64,000 nt of DNA from Strigops habroptila (lineage: Eukaryota; Chordata; Aves; Psittaciformes; Psittacidae): positions 68,095,028-68,159,027 of the forward strand of contig NC_046358.1 of assembly GCF_004027225.2 (NCBI RefSeq). The letters are read 5' to 3'. Made by a program: the position numbers and the translations under genes. Position 1 is the first letter of the stretch. Every line of letters begins with the position of its first letter. Below are positions 12,841-27,300 of this stretch, one piece after another. Below the pieces are notes generated by a model. It did not search any database. It had not been told where the DNA came from and was given only the letters and a program-made list of their open reading frames with translations.

Positions 12841-14208
12841 ATGGGACTTGAGAGCTCCTTTGGTACTCTCGCTCCATCCAGAGGCACCACAAAGTAAAAA
12901 AGAGGGAGATCCTCCATTCCCTTTGCTCAGACCCATTCATCTTCACTCTGGCCCAAGGGACCTCCACAGGGACAGGTCAGGGATGCTGCTGCACTGGCTC
13001 AGCACAGTTCCACTCTCAACTGGACCTGGGACAGTACCTTTCTTTTCCTCCCAAAAGATTTCTTGCACTATAAAACCTAAAACTATCTCCTGCCCCCAAA
13101 ACCACCATTTCCCCAGATGCCCTCAATACACAATTCATGTGATTTCTTAACTGCGGTATGTTTAACCAAGGACTTCTGATGCTAACAGCTGAGCTCTTCT
13201 GGACAGGAGAAGCGTAAGTGTGTCAAAAGCAGGCTAATGGCTGGTTATCCTGGGTAGTTATATGTGCCTTTAATATGGATATCTACAGGCAGGATGACGT
13301 TGCACTGCCAAAGAAACATGTATGTATGTATAACTCGTATTGTTCACACATACCACTGACAAATGGACAAAGTGATGTCTAATAGTTCTATTACTAGATG
13401 TTCACCACAGGACATAATGCGTAACACAATATTAGCCCACAAATAATGGTGATCACAGGCAGTGAAATACTCAACAAAGTAACATTTACAGCATTAGGTG
13501 TTAGATGTCACGATTCATAACAAGCATCTTATACTTTCTCTGTTTCTTAATAAGGTGCCCCTGAACCATATGCACATGCTGCACAAAGCAGGATTGGTAA
13601 GAAATCCTAACCCACAGGAACACTTCCTTACACAGCCATGAAGTTCCCAGAAAAATAAGACGGCGGGAGGGGCAGACCTCACAGGTTTAAAGGAACACGG
13701 TCTCATTTGAATTTGCTTTCTTTCCTGTCAGAATCCCAACCCAAGAGAGAAGATTGTGCCACTGAAGTGATTTTAGCCAATAAAATTTCTTACTGGCATT
13801 TTACTAACTCTCAAATCTAAAATGCAAGAACCCTCCTAAAAGGCTAATGCTGAGAACAATAAGAGCGAAGGGGGAGGAAAGGAAAAAAAAAAAACCATGC
13901 TCTGTGAATTTTTTGAGACAGGCTCTGGGTTACTCTGCTAGCAACAGTGAGAGCATCTCTGCTCTCCAGCCTTGGCATCTACAGTTAAAGTCCCATATTT
14001 CTAGTCTAGAAAGCTAGAAGCTCAGCAGTGAGTGGCCTTAGCCTCCCATTTTATTTCCTAGTCTTTCTAGAAGTTGCTATCTGGCCACAGACTCACAGGC
14101 ACAGGAAAAAGTTTCACACTGTGCTAGTGTCATGCCCAGAGCAGCAACACTAAGAATGTGTATGGAAAATCTGACATGTATAAAGATCACTAATCAGTAC
14201 ACAAAAGC

Positions 14209-14335
14209 ATCCCTGTGAGGTAGGTAATCAGCACCCACCTTTCCAGATGGGCAAACAGGCTAAGGGATATAATGACCATGCAAAGGCCAGAGAGCGAGCG
14301 TGGGAAGCAGCTCAGGAATCCTAATCTCCCTGCTC
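14209..14335 (+). mobile_element. MIR-like SINE remnant
   Basis: Carries the MIR core pattern: 'gtgaggtaggtaatcagcac', 'agatgggcaaacaggctaag', 'ggccagagagcgagcgtggg'. It resembles the 'gaggtaggta ... gatggggaaactgaggc' MIR layout. It lies in the inferred GLYR1 3' UTR. Confidence 0.6.
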
Positions 14336-15369
14336 TACAATTGTTCTTTTCACCTCTTTTAGACTCATTACTCTGCTTGTGACACTGCTCTAATCCAAGA
14401 CACCTTTGTCATTACTGACTACAAGGATAAAAAAAAAAAAGAATCAAGCAAGTGAAGCAACACAACATAAGCTAAGCCCAGGAGCAACCCTAAGATTTGT
14501 TCCTTCCCCAAAGTATCTCCGTCCCAGTTTTAGGCTGCATCTTACTCTTGCAGTTTTCTATGCAAACATGTTGATCTTCAATGCTGTTTGTGGGATGGGC
14601 AGCTGCGATTAGCCTTTTAGGAGGCTCATTTACACTAGCATTCTCTCATTTTCATTAAGGTTTGTGTTCCCTAAGCTATAGCTGTCTGTACAGGGGAAGA
14701 CATGGATGTAATCTGTTCTTCTTAACTGTACAAGGAATACCTCCATCAGGGTGCTGGGGAGGTGGAAGTTTAAAAAGAAACAGAATCAAGACAGTGTTGC
14801 ATGCAACCCGATTACCTTTTGAAGTGCCATTCTCCTCCATGGGAGGTGCTTTGTTCTCTAAGAGTGGCCAATTAACTAAGGTGAGGAATGTTCCTCACCT
14901 TACTTGGGACCAAGGACTTTAGTGATATTCACAGGTAGATGGGATGTATGTCACCTGTCCTCTAGATGCAGAGGGTCCAACACACGCATTATTTCATGGC
15001 AAAGAAGAAAAGGGATCATTAGAAACAGCATCTTGGACAAGCATACAAAGAGGAAAATAAAAGCAGCCAAGCAGCAGATTTCTGGCAGAGTTGCCTCAGA
15101 GCTTCTGAACAAGCCGCCACTGTTCTGTTCCATGACTGTCAGTGCGTGGCATGGATTTTTCTAATTAGACTGCAATAATCCAAGCCCCCTCCTCCCCCCC
15201 TTCTGCCACCAGGGGAAGGCTCACCGCAGCAGCTGCCTCCATGGCAGATCTCAAAGTCTGTGTATAAAAGTAAATGTAAAGACAGAGATAGACTGGTCCA
15301 GAGTTAAAACCCAGTATCATAATAATATTAATCAATAAATCATAGTATTAACAGTAAGAATGGTGTAGC

Positions 15370-18300
15370 CTAGTGGATGTAGGCCCTGTACACTGCAGAC
15401 ATGTCGTTGTCTGATTGGTCCAATGCTTTTGCTCGTTTATAGACCTGGAGAAGAGAAATTAGAAAAGTATCAGTGTCCGCGCTTGTGCAAAGCCTTTCCC
15501 CAGCAGAAAAACTACTTTGCTGACCACTGGAAACCAGAGAACTGCTTTGTATATCAAGTCATTGGAGGAACACAAATCAGAACACACCAGGTCTTGGTGA
15601 GGCCATCTGTGTTTACTGATGTGACATTCTAAGGGCTTCTAAAATCAAAATAAATTCAATTCCATCCTACTCAAAATGTATTTCAATTACCGTTCCCTTG
15701 TTACAGAGATGATGTAATTCTTAGATTTTGGCTCTGGCTGACAAATGGTTCTACTGAAGAAACATTGAGCAACACATATCTGAACACTGAATAACTCTTA
15801 CCTCGTTGGCAGCAGCTGCCATGGGAGTTGGGTGGTTGACAGAATCACCCAGTGCAATAGCTAATCTAAGATCCTTCTGTATGTATTTCAGGTAGAAATC
15901 AGGTTTAAAGTTTCCTTGCAAGATATCTGTCAAGAGGAATGCATGCAAAAAATAAGCATGACAAAAGTAAATCAAGCCCACACTACTGCAAGGGCATGCA
16001 ACTCCACACCAAACTTCCCTTTCCCATGCTGAGCACTGGGAACACTGCTTTTAGCTCTTTTGTTTCTCTGCTCTCTATCTTCATCTGGCCACAGCAGATG
16101 TCACTACTGCCCACTGACAAAGCAAACTCTGACTGCAAAGCAGCTTGCCCTCCACTTTATTTATTACACTGCCCCAGTGAAATCCGCACTGTGAACTCAA
16201 ATCCTAAGCAGGCTGTAGACCATGCGGAGCTTAGGGTGAATTCTCAGAAGGCCTGGCTATGAAGGGAAAGGAATGGAATGCAGCTCTTCATTTCCAGAAT
16301 GCTTAAAATACCCAGAATCCCAGGCTGATAAAGATGGGACGATTATTTTCTCCCTTCTGCCATTATCTGAAATGCTGCTAGATTGTGGCAAATGTCCTGT
16401 AACAAAACAATGTAAGAGAACTTTACTTTGGCACTTCTGGTCCAGGAAGATGCTGGCAAGTTGTCCCTGATTGAGGATATCCAGAAGGGTCTGTTGGGAC
16501 TGGCCAGTCACTTGAGCCAAAGTCAGTCCTTCTGCTATTGTTGCCATGAAGCTGCCCTGGACCATGTTGACAATCAGCATCATCTTGGCAGCATTGCCTA
16601 CTTCACCTGGGAGTGAGACATACCATTGGGCATTCCTCCAGAAGAGATACAACAGCCTTGTTCCCCCATCCCACACAGTATTAACACTACCAGACTCTTC
16701 ATATGAAGCACTTGGCAACTCTCCCTTCCCCTGAAAGACTTCAGAAACTCACCCATTTTCCAAGAACTCAAAGGAAGGGAGAAATTGTAAAAAAGTAAGA
16801 TTTAAAATAAAAAGCATCACGGATCCTCCAAAATGAGCCAGCATTCAAAAGAAAAATCACAGAATCAACCAGGCTGGAAAAGATCTTTAAGATCATCAAG
16901 TCCAACCATTCCCCAGCACTGCCAAGGCCACCACTAAACCATGTCACTGAGGGCCTCATCTACACGGTTTGTGAACACTTCCAGGGACGGTGACACCACC
17001 ACTGCCCTGGGCAGCCTGTTCCAATGCCTGACCACCTTTGGGGAAGAAATTGTTCCTAATCTCCAGTCTAAACCTCCCCTGGCGCAGCCTGAGGCCGTTT
17101 CCTCTTGTCCTGTCACTTGTTTCTTTGGAGAAGAGACCAGCCACCTCCTCTCTCCATCCCACTTTCAGGTAGTTGTAGAGCGCGCTAAGGTCCCCACTAA
17201 GCCTTCTCTTCTCCAGACTAAAAAACCCCAGTTAAACCTCCAGTTAGGCTAGAAGCTCTGAAATTCGCCAAGTTCCAGAATAGCAGGCCAGTTTCCCATA
17301 CTACCTATGGAGACAAGAAACAGAGGATACATGCCTTTTGGACTCCTTGCTAGAATTCTCAGTCCTTGCAGTGACTAAGAAACTGCTATCAGGCCCTTTG
17401 TGTTTCAATTACCTAGAAAAAATGAGGTCTTCCCCATCGCTTGGAAACAGCTACTGCAGTCCTCATATAAACCCCTGTCGCCAGCTGCCAGGATCACAAG
17501 CATCCCATCATTAGATAGCTGCTGATTTCCTGAGACCGGTGCTTCCAAAAAGCGACCACCCCGGGACACTATCACCTGGAAAAAGAGCATCTCTGTTTAG
17601 CTGTGCATGAACAGCATGCATTGATGCTGTGTAGGCAGTACAGCAAGAACATCGTTTAGGGCATTCCTGTCCCTGAGGACAGAATTTGAAAGCAGAATAA
17701 ATAGCTTAGACATATAAAGAGAGGAAAACACTAATACATGCTCCATCCTGCAAATGGTACTCGAGACCAACAGTTGCCCTCACACTCCAGCAACACTTTC
17801 CTACACCCATTACTACTGTGCCTGTTTCAAGAAGCTGAACTTCTGTGCTTCTGTCATGGCACCAGTAATGGGCAAGGAACTGGTGCCAAAGCTGTACATG
17901 TGGTGTAAGAACCCAAGAAGATATTCCCCCTCCTCTTCCCCAAAGAGGAAAGGCCTTTGAGAGATCTCTCCAGCCATAGGTTTACTAATATTATGACTCC
18001 TCACTCTCCCAATTCACGCTGTACACTATTGCATCACCAACATGTCTGCTAAAACTTCACCAAAACCAGCTCCCCTTCCTCATGCAACACGACACACTGC
18101 CTTCAGGGCAGAGAATAACAATAATGACATCAAAAAGGAAATCAAAGATACTACTTCAGAACGCTTCTACAGAAATCCTCTCTATATTTCTATAAAATGA
18201 AACATGAAGGCATTCTCTTTCCCCAATCAGAACATTTAAAATAGCAGACGATTATGCATTTTATCAATTTAAGGGCAGTTACTAATCTAGACAGTGCTTT

Positions 18301-21300
18301 GTCCTCCAATTTGCTACAGAATACCAATCTGGCTACAAATACTTCTTAAGGGATCAAAATTTGGCTGCTGTTTGCATTGGTGCCACCTAACAGCCCTGCC
18401 CAATCTACAGGCTTTGTTTTATCATCCAGGAATGTCTTGGCCAACTTTGTTTGCTGGTCAAGATTTGACAGTTTATGTTATCTTATTTTCCTGGGACTTG
18501 AGTGTTTCCTAAAAGAAGCCCAAGAATCTTCAGAAGCATCTTTCTTATCAACAGCTTACTGCCTGAAGCAACAAGAACTCCGTACTGCTGCTGAATCACA
18601 AATGGCAGAAGTTCAGTTCAATGTGATTACCTGGGCCAGCTCTGTCACTGTATCTGCATCCACGGTGGACATATCCACATAACACTTTCCTGGGCGAATC
18701 CCCTGCAACACTCCACTCGGACCCAGTACCAGCTGTGGGGAACAGAAGAGCGGTAAAGCAATAGGGTGTCTGCAAAGAAACTCCAATCCTGCAGAACAGC
18801 AGTCCAAGTAAGCCTGGCACTGCATCGGTAGACTCCTATAGGGATGTCAAAACCTAGCCCCCAGGGGTTATTTTTTTAAAAGTATGATTTTTGTTGGGAC
18901 ACCTATTTTTACACAGTTGCACTGCCCAGCATCTTCAGTGACCCACCCAGGCTACCATGGCTGGTAGGAATCAGAACTGCCAGTGACTGTATCATGCAGT
19001 CTAGCTGGTGGAGGAACAATAAGAGCTAATCCTTACATCCTTTGCTGCTTTTGGATCTGATACACAGGCAAAGGTGATGTCACAGGTGGAGACAACTTCA
19101 GCAGGGGTTCTTCCCAGCCGTGCCCCCTCCTGGATGAACAAATCACACTGCAAAAGTCACAAATCCAAATGTAAGAAAAATTAAGCCCGGAGCAAATGGG
19201 TTCTCTAGCACTTTGCTGAAACAAAGTCTGCTGCTAGAACCAAACTCAAAGGGAGTGAGGCATATTCATAGCAACAGGGTTGTGAGCTGTTGGTTTGTCC
19301 ACACACACATACAAAGGGCTCTCCTGCAGCTTTTCTGAAGCCCCAAGTGAAGAACTTCAAAGACAGACACAGGAAAGAGAATGCTTTGGTATAATAAGAG
19401 GTTGAAGGTTGTAGGGTTTGGAGGAGAGATGAGAAGAAAAATAATGGTAAACAGACATAGAAAAAGGTGTTACTGGACAGTAAACAGGAATACGCACAGC
19501 TGAGACGTGTTTCAGTGGCCTACTGCTTCAAAGTCTTGGCTCCTTCTTATCCTATCCCCTCCTATCAGCCAGTTTTTGCAGTTAAAAAAAATATCTTTCA
19601 ATCCCTTTTATCAAAGTAAACACAGTGCCCTTCCTGCCTTTGATATTCCACAATATCATATGACTACCACAGCTCCCCTAGTTACCTATTTTTCCTCCTC
19701 TACTACAAAGGATAACACTGGCTAAAATATAAGCGTAATATAAGCTCCATCTTCACTTTGAATATACCTATAAAACCCTTCTCATCCTGGTCTTATGACA
19801 GAGCAGGTTTTCAACAGAACCTTTGTTATTGCCACATGAACAGAACAATGGATGTGTAGATGAGGCTGTGGTCAAGCACTGCATCTTACTACACCACTCC
19901 TCAGATCAACTCCCAAGCAAGTCTTTTTGTCTGGCTCCATGAGACGATGACTTGGCTATTTATATGAGCAGTATTTCCAGAGGCAATTTACACTGCATTC
20001 CCCAACACATATACAAGGGTATAATTGTTCTGGCAACTCTCTCCTCTCATACAAAATGGCAGTGGGGTGGGGACTGTTCACATAGAAGTGACCATACTAT
20101 GACAGACCACAGCTTCATCTAGTCAAAAGTGGCTCCCAACAATCACCTAGGAATTAATAACAAACAAGGTAGCAAGCATATACTTCTGTTTCTTGGGCAT
20201 CCTCTCCCACATTTAGGAAAGGTTAAATATCATCATCTGTACCTTAAGCACATGCCTACCTTCTCGGCAGTCCGATTCCAGACAGTGACAGTGTGACCCA
20301 TCTTCAGTAAGTTGGAGACAATGCCACTTCCCATCAGGCCAAGTCCCAGAAATCCTATCCTGAGAGGAAAAGATAAACATTAATGCAAGAGAAAGCAATT
20401 GGTGCCAGCCTCTCATGGTCTCGGAGATGATGAAGAACAAACCTTGGAGCATCACCAGCAAAAAAGTCCCAAAACCACACCAAAACCAAACACGTTCAAC
20501 TGCAGCCACAGCTAGAATAGGCAGATACTGAGCTTTTAAAGCAAGCTGGTGTTTATTTTGCTTACCAAGCATCCCTAACAATTTTCTGAAGAATCTCTTC
20601 AGCCTGCTTCAGAAGACTACCAAAATATAATAGGTTTGGTCTGGGCTTTTTGTTTGTCTGGGGGGGATTTGTTTTATTAAAATTACTCCTCTTTTGCTTT
20701 CTGTTGCCAGCCATTGCCTTACTGAAGACAAAGGGAACTTTTAGAGATCAGCAGGTGCTTCTCGAATTAATTTTCTGATTTTTAAACTAAGTCACATGTA
20801 CAATGACTTGCTTAAACTATTGAATGATACATTACAATCTTTATTTTAATAAAGCTCAGCAAGGACTGATGGGCTAAGCATCATGCACAGACCTAACTAG
20901 ACAAGGCTAGGTCTGTGCATGATGCTTAAAAGTAGCCCCTGCTCCACAGCTGTGATTTCAGACAGGCACAGAAAGAAAGGAACCAATAGGCCAGTACAGG
21001 TCACCATGAGCAACGGTATGATAGTTCCAGACACGAGCTGCCTTCCTCCTCCCACCCTCCCAAAGCTGGCAAGAGTTTTGCTCTCCCTGTTCAAGAAAAA
21101 GACAACGTGCTAAAAAGTTTCACCCCTATAGTTACCTGCAACAGGAATTCCTTTGCAGTCATTGCTGCAAGGCTCCTTTTATACATCATGCAGCTTCCTA
21201 GCAAACCAACAACTCTGTAAGGAGATTCTGAAGTGTTCAGTTACATGTGTGATGTAACTTCACGACAAAATCTGCCTGGCAGTTCCCCAGTTAATTCTTC

Positions 21301-24300
21301 AGAATTAGCCACACTACAGATGCACTTTGGCTTTTGCAAGCCACCTGCACTCACCCCGCTAGCCATGCTGCCTTTGTTAGAGCAAACTCATTTAGACAGG
21401 TCAGAGCAAGTCACTTAACCAAGGTCCACCTATTTTCAAGTCTCTAAAACAGATGAGATACTTTTTTTTCTCCCAACCCACCTCTGAACCACATATTCCT
21501 GTGAGACTGTTTTACCTGAACAGCTTCATTGTTATTGTAGTTCCCCTGGAGTACAGTTGAGAACTGACATCCCATGAGAACGACCCTAATGGCAAACAGC
21601 AAGCTGCGGCCTGAGCTCAATTTGAACAGAGCGGAAGTTACAGAGTGAAACAGGAAGCTCAATTTAGGCTTCTCTCACTCTAGAAAGGAGAAGGGGGACG
21701 TTAGAAGAAACCAGAAAGCTCACGTGCTACACAGCAAAGCTCTTGTGGTGGGAGAACACGCCTCCCTCTTCCTCTTGTCTTCTACATGCTCAGGAGAGTG
21801 ATTAAATAATCCCACTCAACTGCCAGGCACTACAGGAGAAAAGTACCCTTTTATCTTTCTGCCTCATACAGCACTCAGAGATAATGATGCTTCATGCTCT
21901 GCAGCATGCCTTACAGGAAAAGGGCAACTGCAGAAAAGCCCTGAATTGCAAATGTATCCAGGCCAGGCCTTATTCTGAATTTTTCTACTGTACAGCCCCT
22001 GTTTGTTTTTAGCTGTCTCCTCCCCTCCCGCACCCCAAATCAGAGTTTCACACAAGGACAGAGGAGATCTGTAGTTAGAGGGAAACGTTAGGTTTATTTA
22101 TTCTCAGTGACAAGCTGGATAATGGCTGCATGTCTGAGCTGGGAAGGAGAAAAAGGGAAATGGCTGAAGTGCGTTGGAGATCTTACTTTTTGTCTGTAGG
22201 CGTGATACTGCCATTGACTGCTGTGCTGTCTGCTGCCTGGATGGAGGTGGATCCTGTTTCCTGGGGTTGGGGGAGGGAAGAGGGGGGGGGGGAAAAAAAT
22301 AGAGTGCACAGCTCTGGAGGAACTGCAAGTCCTCAAGACAGTAAGAAAACCCACCAAAACCAAGATTTGCCTTACCTCTTCACAAACCTTCAGCTTCTTT
22401 GTAATGGCTTGATAGCAGACAGCTGGCTGTATGGAGAAGACAAAGCATTCAGGGAAAGGACAGTACTGATTTGCTCTGCTGAGCAAACAGACATATCCTT
22501 GTTAGATAGAAAGAGGCAGCTCACCTACCCACCACCATATGCAAAGAAGGAAAACTCTCAGGCTTTCCCCAATGGGAGAAAATAAAAAAAAACCACTATT
22601 GCAACACACTAAGCTCTTCCCTTCCCACCCTGCCCCAGCAGGTACTGCAAACTCCAATCTGTAGTTAGCATGACTGGCTCCTCTAGAGGCAAGGACCCAG
22701 GGCAACCCTACTCTCACATTTGGCCAAATTAAAGAGAGATCTTGAAAGCCTGCCATAGAGTGCTTTGCCTCCTACCTATGCTCAGTAAGTCCATGCAGCT
22801 GTGGAAGCAAAACCTTCTTGTTAATGTGAGAAGGCAGGTGGCTTTCAACAAATCTTAACGTGAAGGCTGCTCCTTCTCATACTGCTTATGGTGAGGCTTG
22901 TCTAGATTACAACTGTTAGCTGCTCTTAATCCTTCTGGCTCTGCCCAGATCCTCAGCTAGATATAAATCCTTTTTCATTTGATTTGATCTTTCCTTTTCC
23001 TCCTGATGTTCACTGCTGAAGATAAAATCCTGCAAGGCTTCTGACTCTCAGGAGATAAGCTGGCTATATTTTACATGGAGCTTTTCTGGTCCTGGAAATT
23101 CTGCCATATTCAGTTAGTTGACAAGTTCATCCAGATGAAGGAACTGGTAGGACAACAGAAGACATCCTAACAACAGGGATTTTAAACAGAAAACCAGCTT
23201 TTCCTACCCCTCAATGTTCAATCTACAGAATTTACAACAGAGCTGTCAAATCCTGGTGTCAGATTATCTTTAATTACTTAAACTATTCACTGAACTCAAT
23301 GCCAAATCATTCTAAACCTTAAGGTTAGGAAGTAATTCAACACATGAGAATCTAATTGCCGCTAGCCCCCAAAGAAGAGAGTATCAAAGCTCTTTACACA
23401 TACTCCTTGCACTTAGTCCCAGCACAGGGCAGGATGCCAAGCTAGACAGACCAGCAGAATGATTCTGTCTGCCAAATCCTCACCTTCTCTGTCTGACTCA
23501 GCAGGAAGTGATGGAAGTGTGGATCACTGTCCTTCACAGGCTACAGAGAGAGAAAGCACAGGCTAAGAAACATTCCCAGAGAGTCACTGAGCAACCACAG
23601 TACAATTCCCTTGTTCTCCCAAGCTGCACGAGAATGACAGATTAAGGTGGAAAATACTAAACGTATCGGCTGTATCAAGCAGCCTGTTTCAACTAAGCAG
23701 TTTACATTGTGTTTCATTCTCAAAACCAAAGCCATTCAAATCAAATTCCTCCAGCTTTGGAAAACCAAAGAAGATTATGAGCAAGATTAACATGGGAGGA
23801 ACAGATCTCATATCCCACTTCTTCCTCTTCACAAGGGAATGAAAACATTTTTTTCCCAGCTTCCACGGAACTCCTTAAAACAGCATTCTGGGAACTAGCT
23901 GTGGATTACACGTAGCACTGTCAAATGCTAGGCAACCCACATTAACAGCAACAAGGGCTGTAAACCCAAGTATCTCACCTCCCCAGTGAGCATCACAAGC
24001 ACTACCCTTCAGGCGTGCTGCTCTTACTCTGCTTTACTGAACACTTATTTATGCACAAAAAATGAAATATTTCCAAAAGCTGCTTATGAGAGAAATCAAA
24101 TGAAACTATTCTGTATGATAGTATCCAGACAGGGAGAGCCTATCCACTTCACCTCCTCCAGTTCTGTGAAGCCAGTCCCAGAAATATTTTTGAAACAAGA
24201 AGTGCAAAATTGAATGCAGCACAGTAAGTGTGAATCTGCAAATGGATCCACAAAGTAGTATGCTGGGAAACAAGATTTCAGTCTTAATTGCCCAGGATAT

Positions 24301-27300
24301 CGTCTAGCTTTGTTACACTTCAGAATGACAGAACAAGAGCATCTTTGTTCCTACAAGAGGAAAAGAAGATCTCACTATTTTACAGCCCAGACAAGAGGTT
24401 CTAGATTTGCTTCAACAAACTCAGTTCCTAAATCACATATATTGTAAAGTTTCTCACCTCACTGACAGTTGGTGGCCATTTAAATCCAGCCACTGTTCCA
24501 GTCATCACTCTCTTCACTGTACTTGACTCTGGAATTGTGAGGTCCTGAGGAGATAGAAGGAGGATCAGAAAGAGCTTACAACCTGGCTCAGTGGCTGGCC
24601 ACATCAAGTTGATCATATGAGCACAACGTTTTGAAAAGCACTACAAATGCCTTCCATTTCACATGCCTTTCCATGATGTGTTCATAGTTAAACACACCCT
24701 GTATTATCAAACACGGGTGAGGTGAAGAAAACATGAACTGCCAACGAAGCAAAACAATCATAGTTATCGCTTCTGGAGAATCCATTCTTCATATGTAAGA
24801 GGAATCATCGCAATTGTGTAATCATGCAACGAGCAGAGAAACAAACGATCAGACCTGATCCAGCATTTTCCTCTGGTGGATGCAGACCTCTGCATAGAGG
24901 TCTAACTCTTCCAACCTTCCCATCTTAAAAACAAGTAGCCTACCTGTTAAAAGGAGAACCTTCTAAGCATGTGGCTGACAGTCACATCTGCTCAAGTTTG
25001 CACAGTCCATGAGACAGAACTGATATGTGGCCTGTCCCATTCCCTCAACAGGCCATGATTTGTAATTTCATGATAATTCTTTTTTTAAACTGTTGAGCAG
25101 ATTAAAATTTATCTTTCTTATTCCCCAAAGATATACAGCTTAAAATAGGTCTTTATGCTATAGGTCATAGACATATGCTATAGACATACAGGGTTTTATG
25201 TTCTATGAAGAGAATGTAAAGGACTTCTGCATAGTATGTGTTATCTTCCTGAAATGAGGGTTCAGAAATGGAGTAATATTATCTCCCCACCCCAAATTAC
25301 TTCCTGAAAATGCACAATGTACCTTAGTGTCCATGCAGAACCACAAGAGCAGAGCGCTGTTTGCAAAAAAGGTAAGAACAGGACTGCTGGAGTCCTAGAC
25401 TGCTAGGACTACCCTACATTGATGCAACTGTTTCATCTATTAGCAGGACAACTTACACATCAGCCTCTAACCGTAAAGTGTCTAGGGAGAGCTTTGCACA
25501 CTAAAATTCTCTCCTTAGAGACCATGCTGCTGTTTCAACTGGTAAAGCACGGATGAAACCTGCTCTGATACCTATGAAGTCATGTTGGTCCTCTGAAAAT
25601 ATGCATGTAAGTTTAAAAACAAGAGTATCTGAATGACCACGTATGCCTACAGAGCATTTCTAGATAGAACACGCTTCAGCAACAACTGGATTCTTGAATT
25701 TGTGCATTCTTATTATTTGGAAAGCCACAATTTGGAATGTGATGGTGCAAACCCTCCAAATCCCAACATTGCAGTAACACAGGACAGTCATATTGGCGTT
25801 TTCTACCCCAGAGCGAGGAAATTACGAGAACCAGGCAAGACAACAAGATTCTACAATTATTTCACAGGCTGGAAAACAGTATTACAGCAGTACTGTTATA
25901 TTTTCACATCAGTTTCTTTAATTGTCAGTACATTACTTTCCAGAAGCTACTTTCCTACATTAGCCTGCTTATTTATGGTTGTGGCTAGACGTTTATCACA
26001 TAGCTGGCCACCTCTTTGTGATACACTGTTTAAAACCACTCCGCTTGCAATTTGCCAGTAAAATAGTTTCTACTACCCCAACTCACTCAAAGCATTCTGA
26101 TGCTCTGAGGTAGCTAATACCATAAAACCTAAGCATGCAATGTGTCAGCATGATCAGAATTCTCCCAGCTATTAGTTTTGATTAATTTTGGAATGAATCT
26201 AGCTCAAAGACACAAAAGCGTATGGCAAGCAGAAAAAAAGGCCCTGTGGCCTTGTAACAGAAATATGTGAAGATACAACAGGCATGAGCAAGACACTCTG
26301 AAAGGTGAAAGTATGTTGCATGAAAAGTATTTTCCTGCATCAGTCAAGTCACAAGTTCTGTAATTATTAGTAAAAATTCACAAATACGCATCCATTCCTC
26401 CCCTCTTCCAACTCCCTCTCCCCAAAAGGAGAAACTGATGGGCTTTGTTGTACAGCCTGATTTAACAGAAGGTGGTTCTAAAAAAGATCCAGCATTTCCT
26501 TCATAGCTACTATCTGAGATGATCAGCTTCATTTTACTACATCAAGAAAGAGCCTGCTGTTCAACCAGTGAAGGCAAATCCATTCACCATTTTGGATATC
26601 AGACTACCGTCTTGACTTGCATCCAGAAGTACACTGAAAACAAAGATTGTGAAGCATGGCATAACATGATCCCTTTAGAGCACAGGTGAGCAAGCAGATT
26701 GCTGTAGGGTTTATCAGCTGAAGTCTCCCAACGGTCTTCAGGTGTAGTCTCAAGACATGTACATTGTTATGTTCCACTGAAGAAATAATTATCCATTTGG
26801 AAAAGGAAGATCTGGACCACAACAGTGAGTTCCACAACAAATAAAGAGGCCGGAACTCTAGATGAGGGTAGACAAAGTATTGGTGGCTACTGTTGCTGCC
26901 ACAACATCCGGAAATAACAGGGAACTAATGGGCATAAAATAATAATGCTCCAAGGCTGGATCTTTATGATGGACGACGGAAATATATCCTACAGCACAGA
27001 AGCTGGAATGAATGCAATTAATTCTTCTGGTGGATTCCCCAGGCTACAAGAGTTTCTTCTTTAAGCCCTACCTAGCCCTTAAGAATACACCACCCTCTCT
27101 AAGTACTGAGGGTGAAGTGGTGAGACTACTAATCGTTTAATCATACCAAGTAGATGAGATGGGAGAAGTCTGGAATCATAGGAAGACCCACGTCTTCTCT
27201 AAACCTTCCAACACAAACTGAACTTGAGGGATGGGCAAGATGAAAGGTGGAGTCTCACAATACAGCTCTCAAAGCCCTCTCAAAGGTATGAAAAGAGCCA

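Larger units (their letters stand above)
12020..15369 (-). other. GLYR1 3' UTR (inferred)
   Basis: About 3.3 kb from the base after the TAG stop to the AATAAA candidate at 12042-12037. It contains an 11-bp perfect hairpin at 12814-12840 and a MIR-like SINE near 14209-14335. Extent is inferred from the first convincing distal poly(A) signal; a shorter UTR is possible. Confidence 0.5.

Noticed and set aside
25633-26061. 142-codon plus-strand ORF in GLYR1 intron 5
   Set aside because: Antisense to GLYR1, no recognisable domain or codon signature, and ORFs of this length are expected by chance in 64 kb of six-frame sequence.
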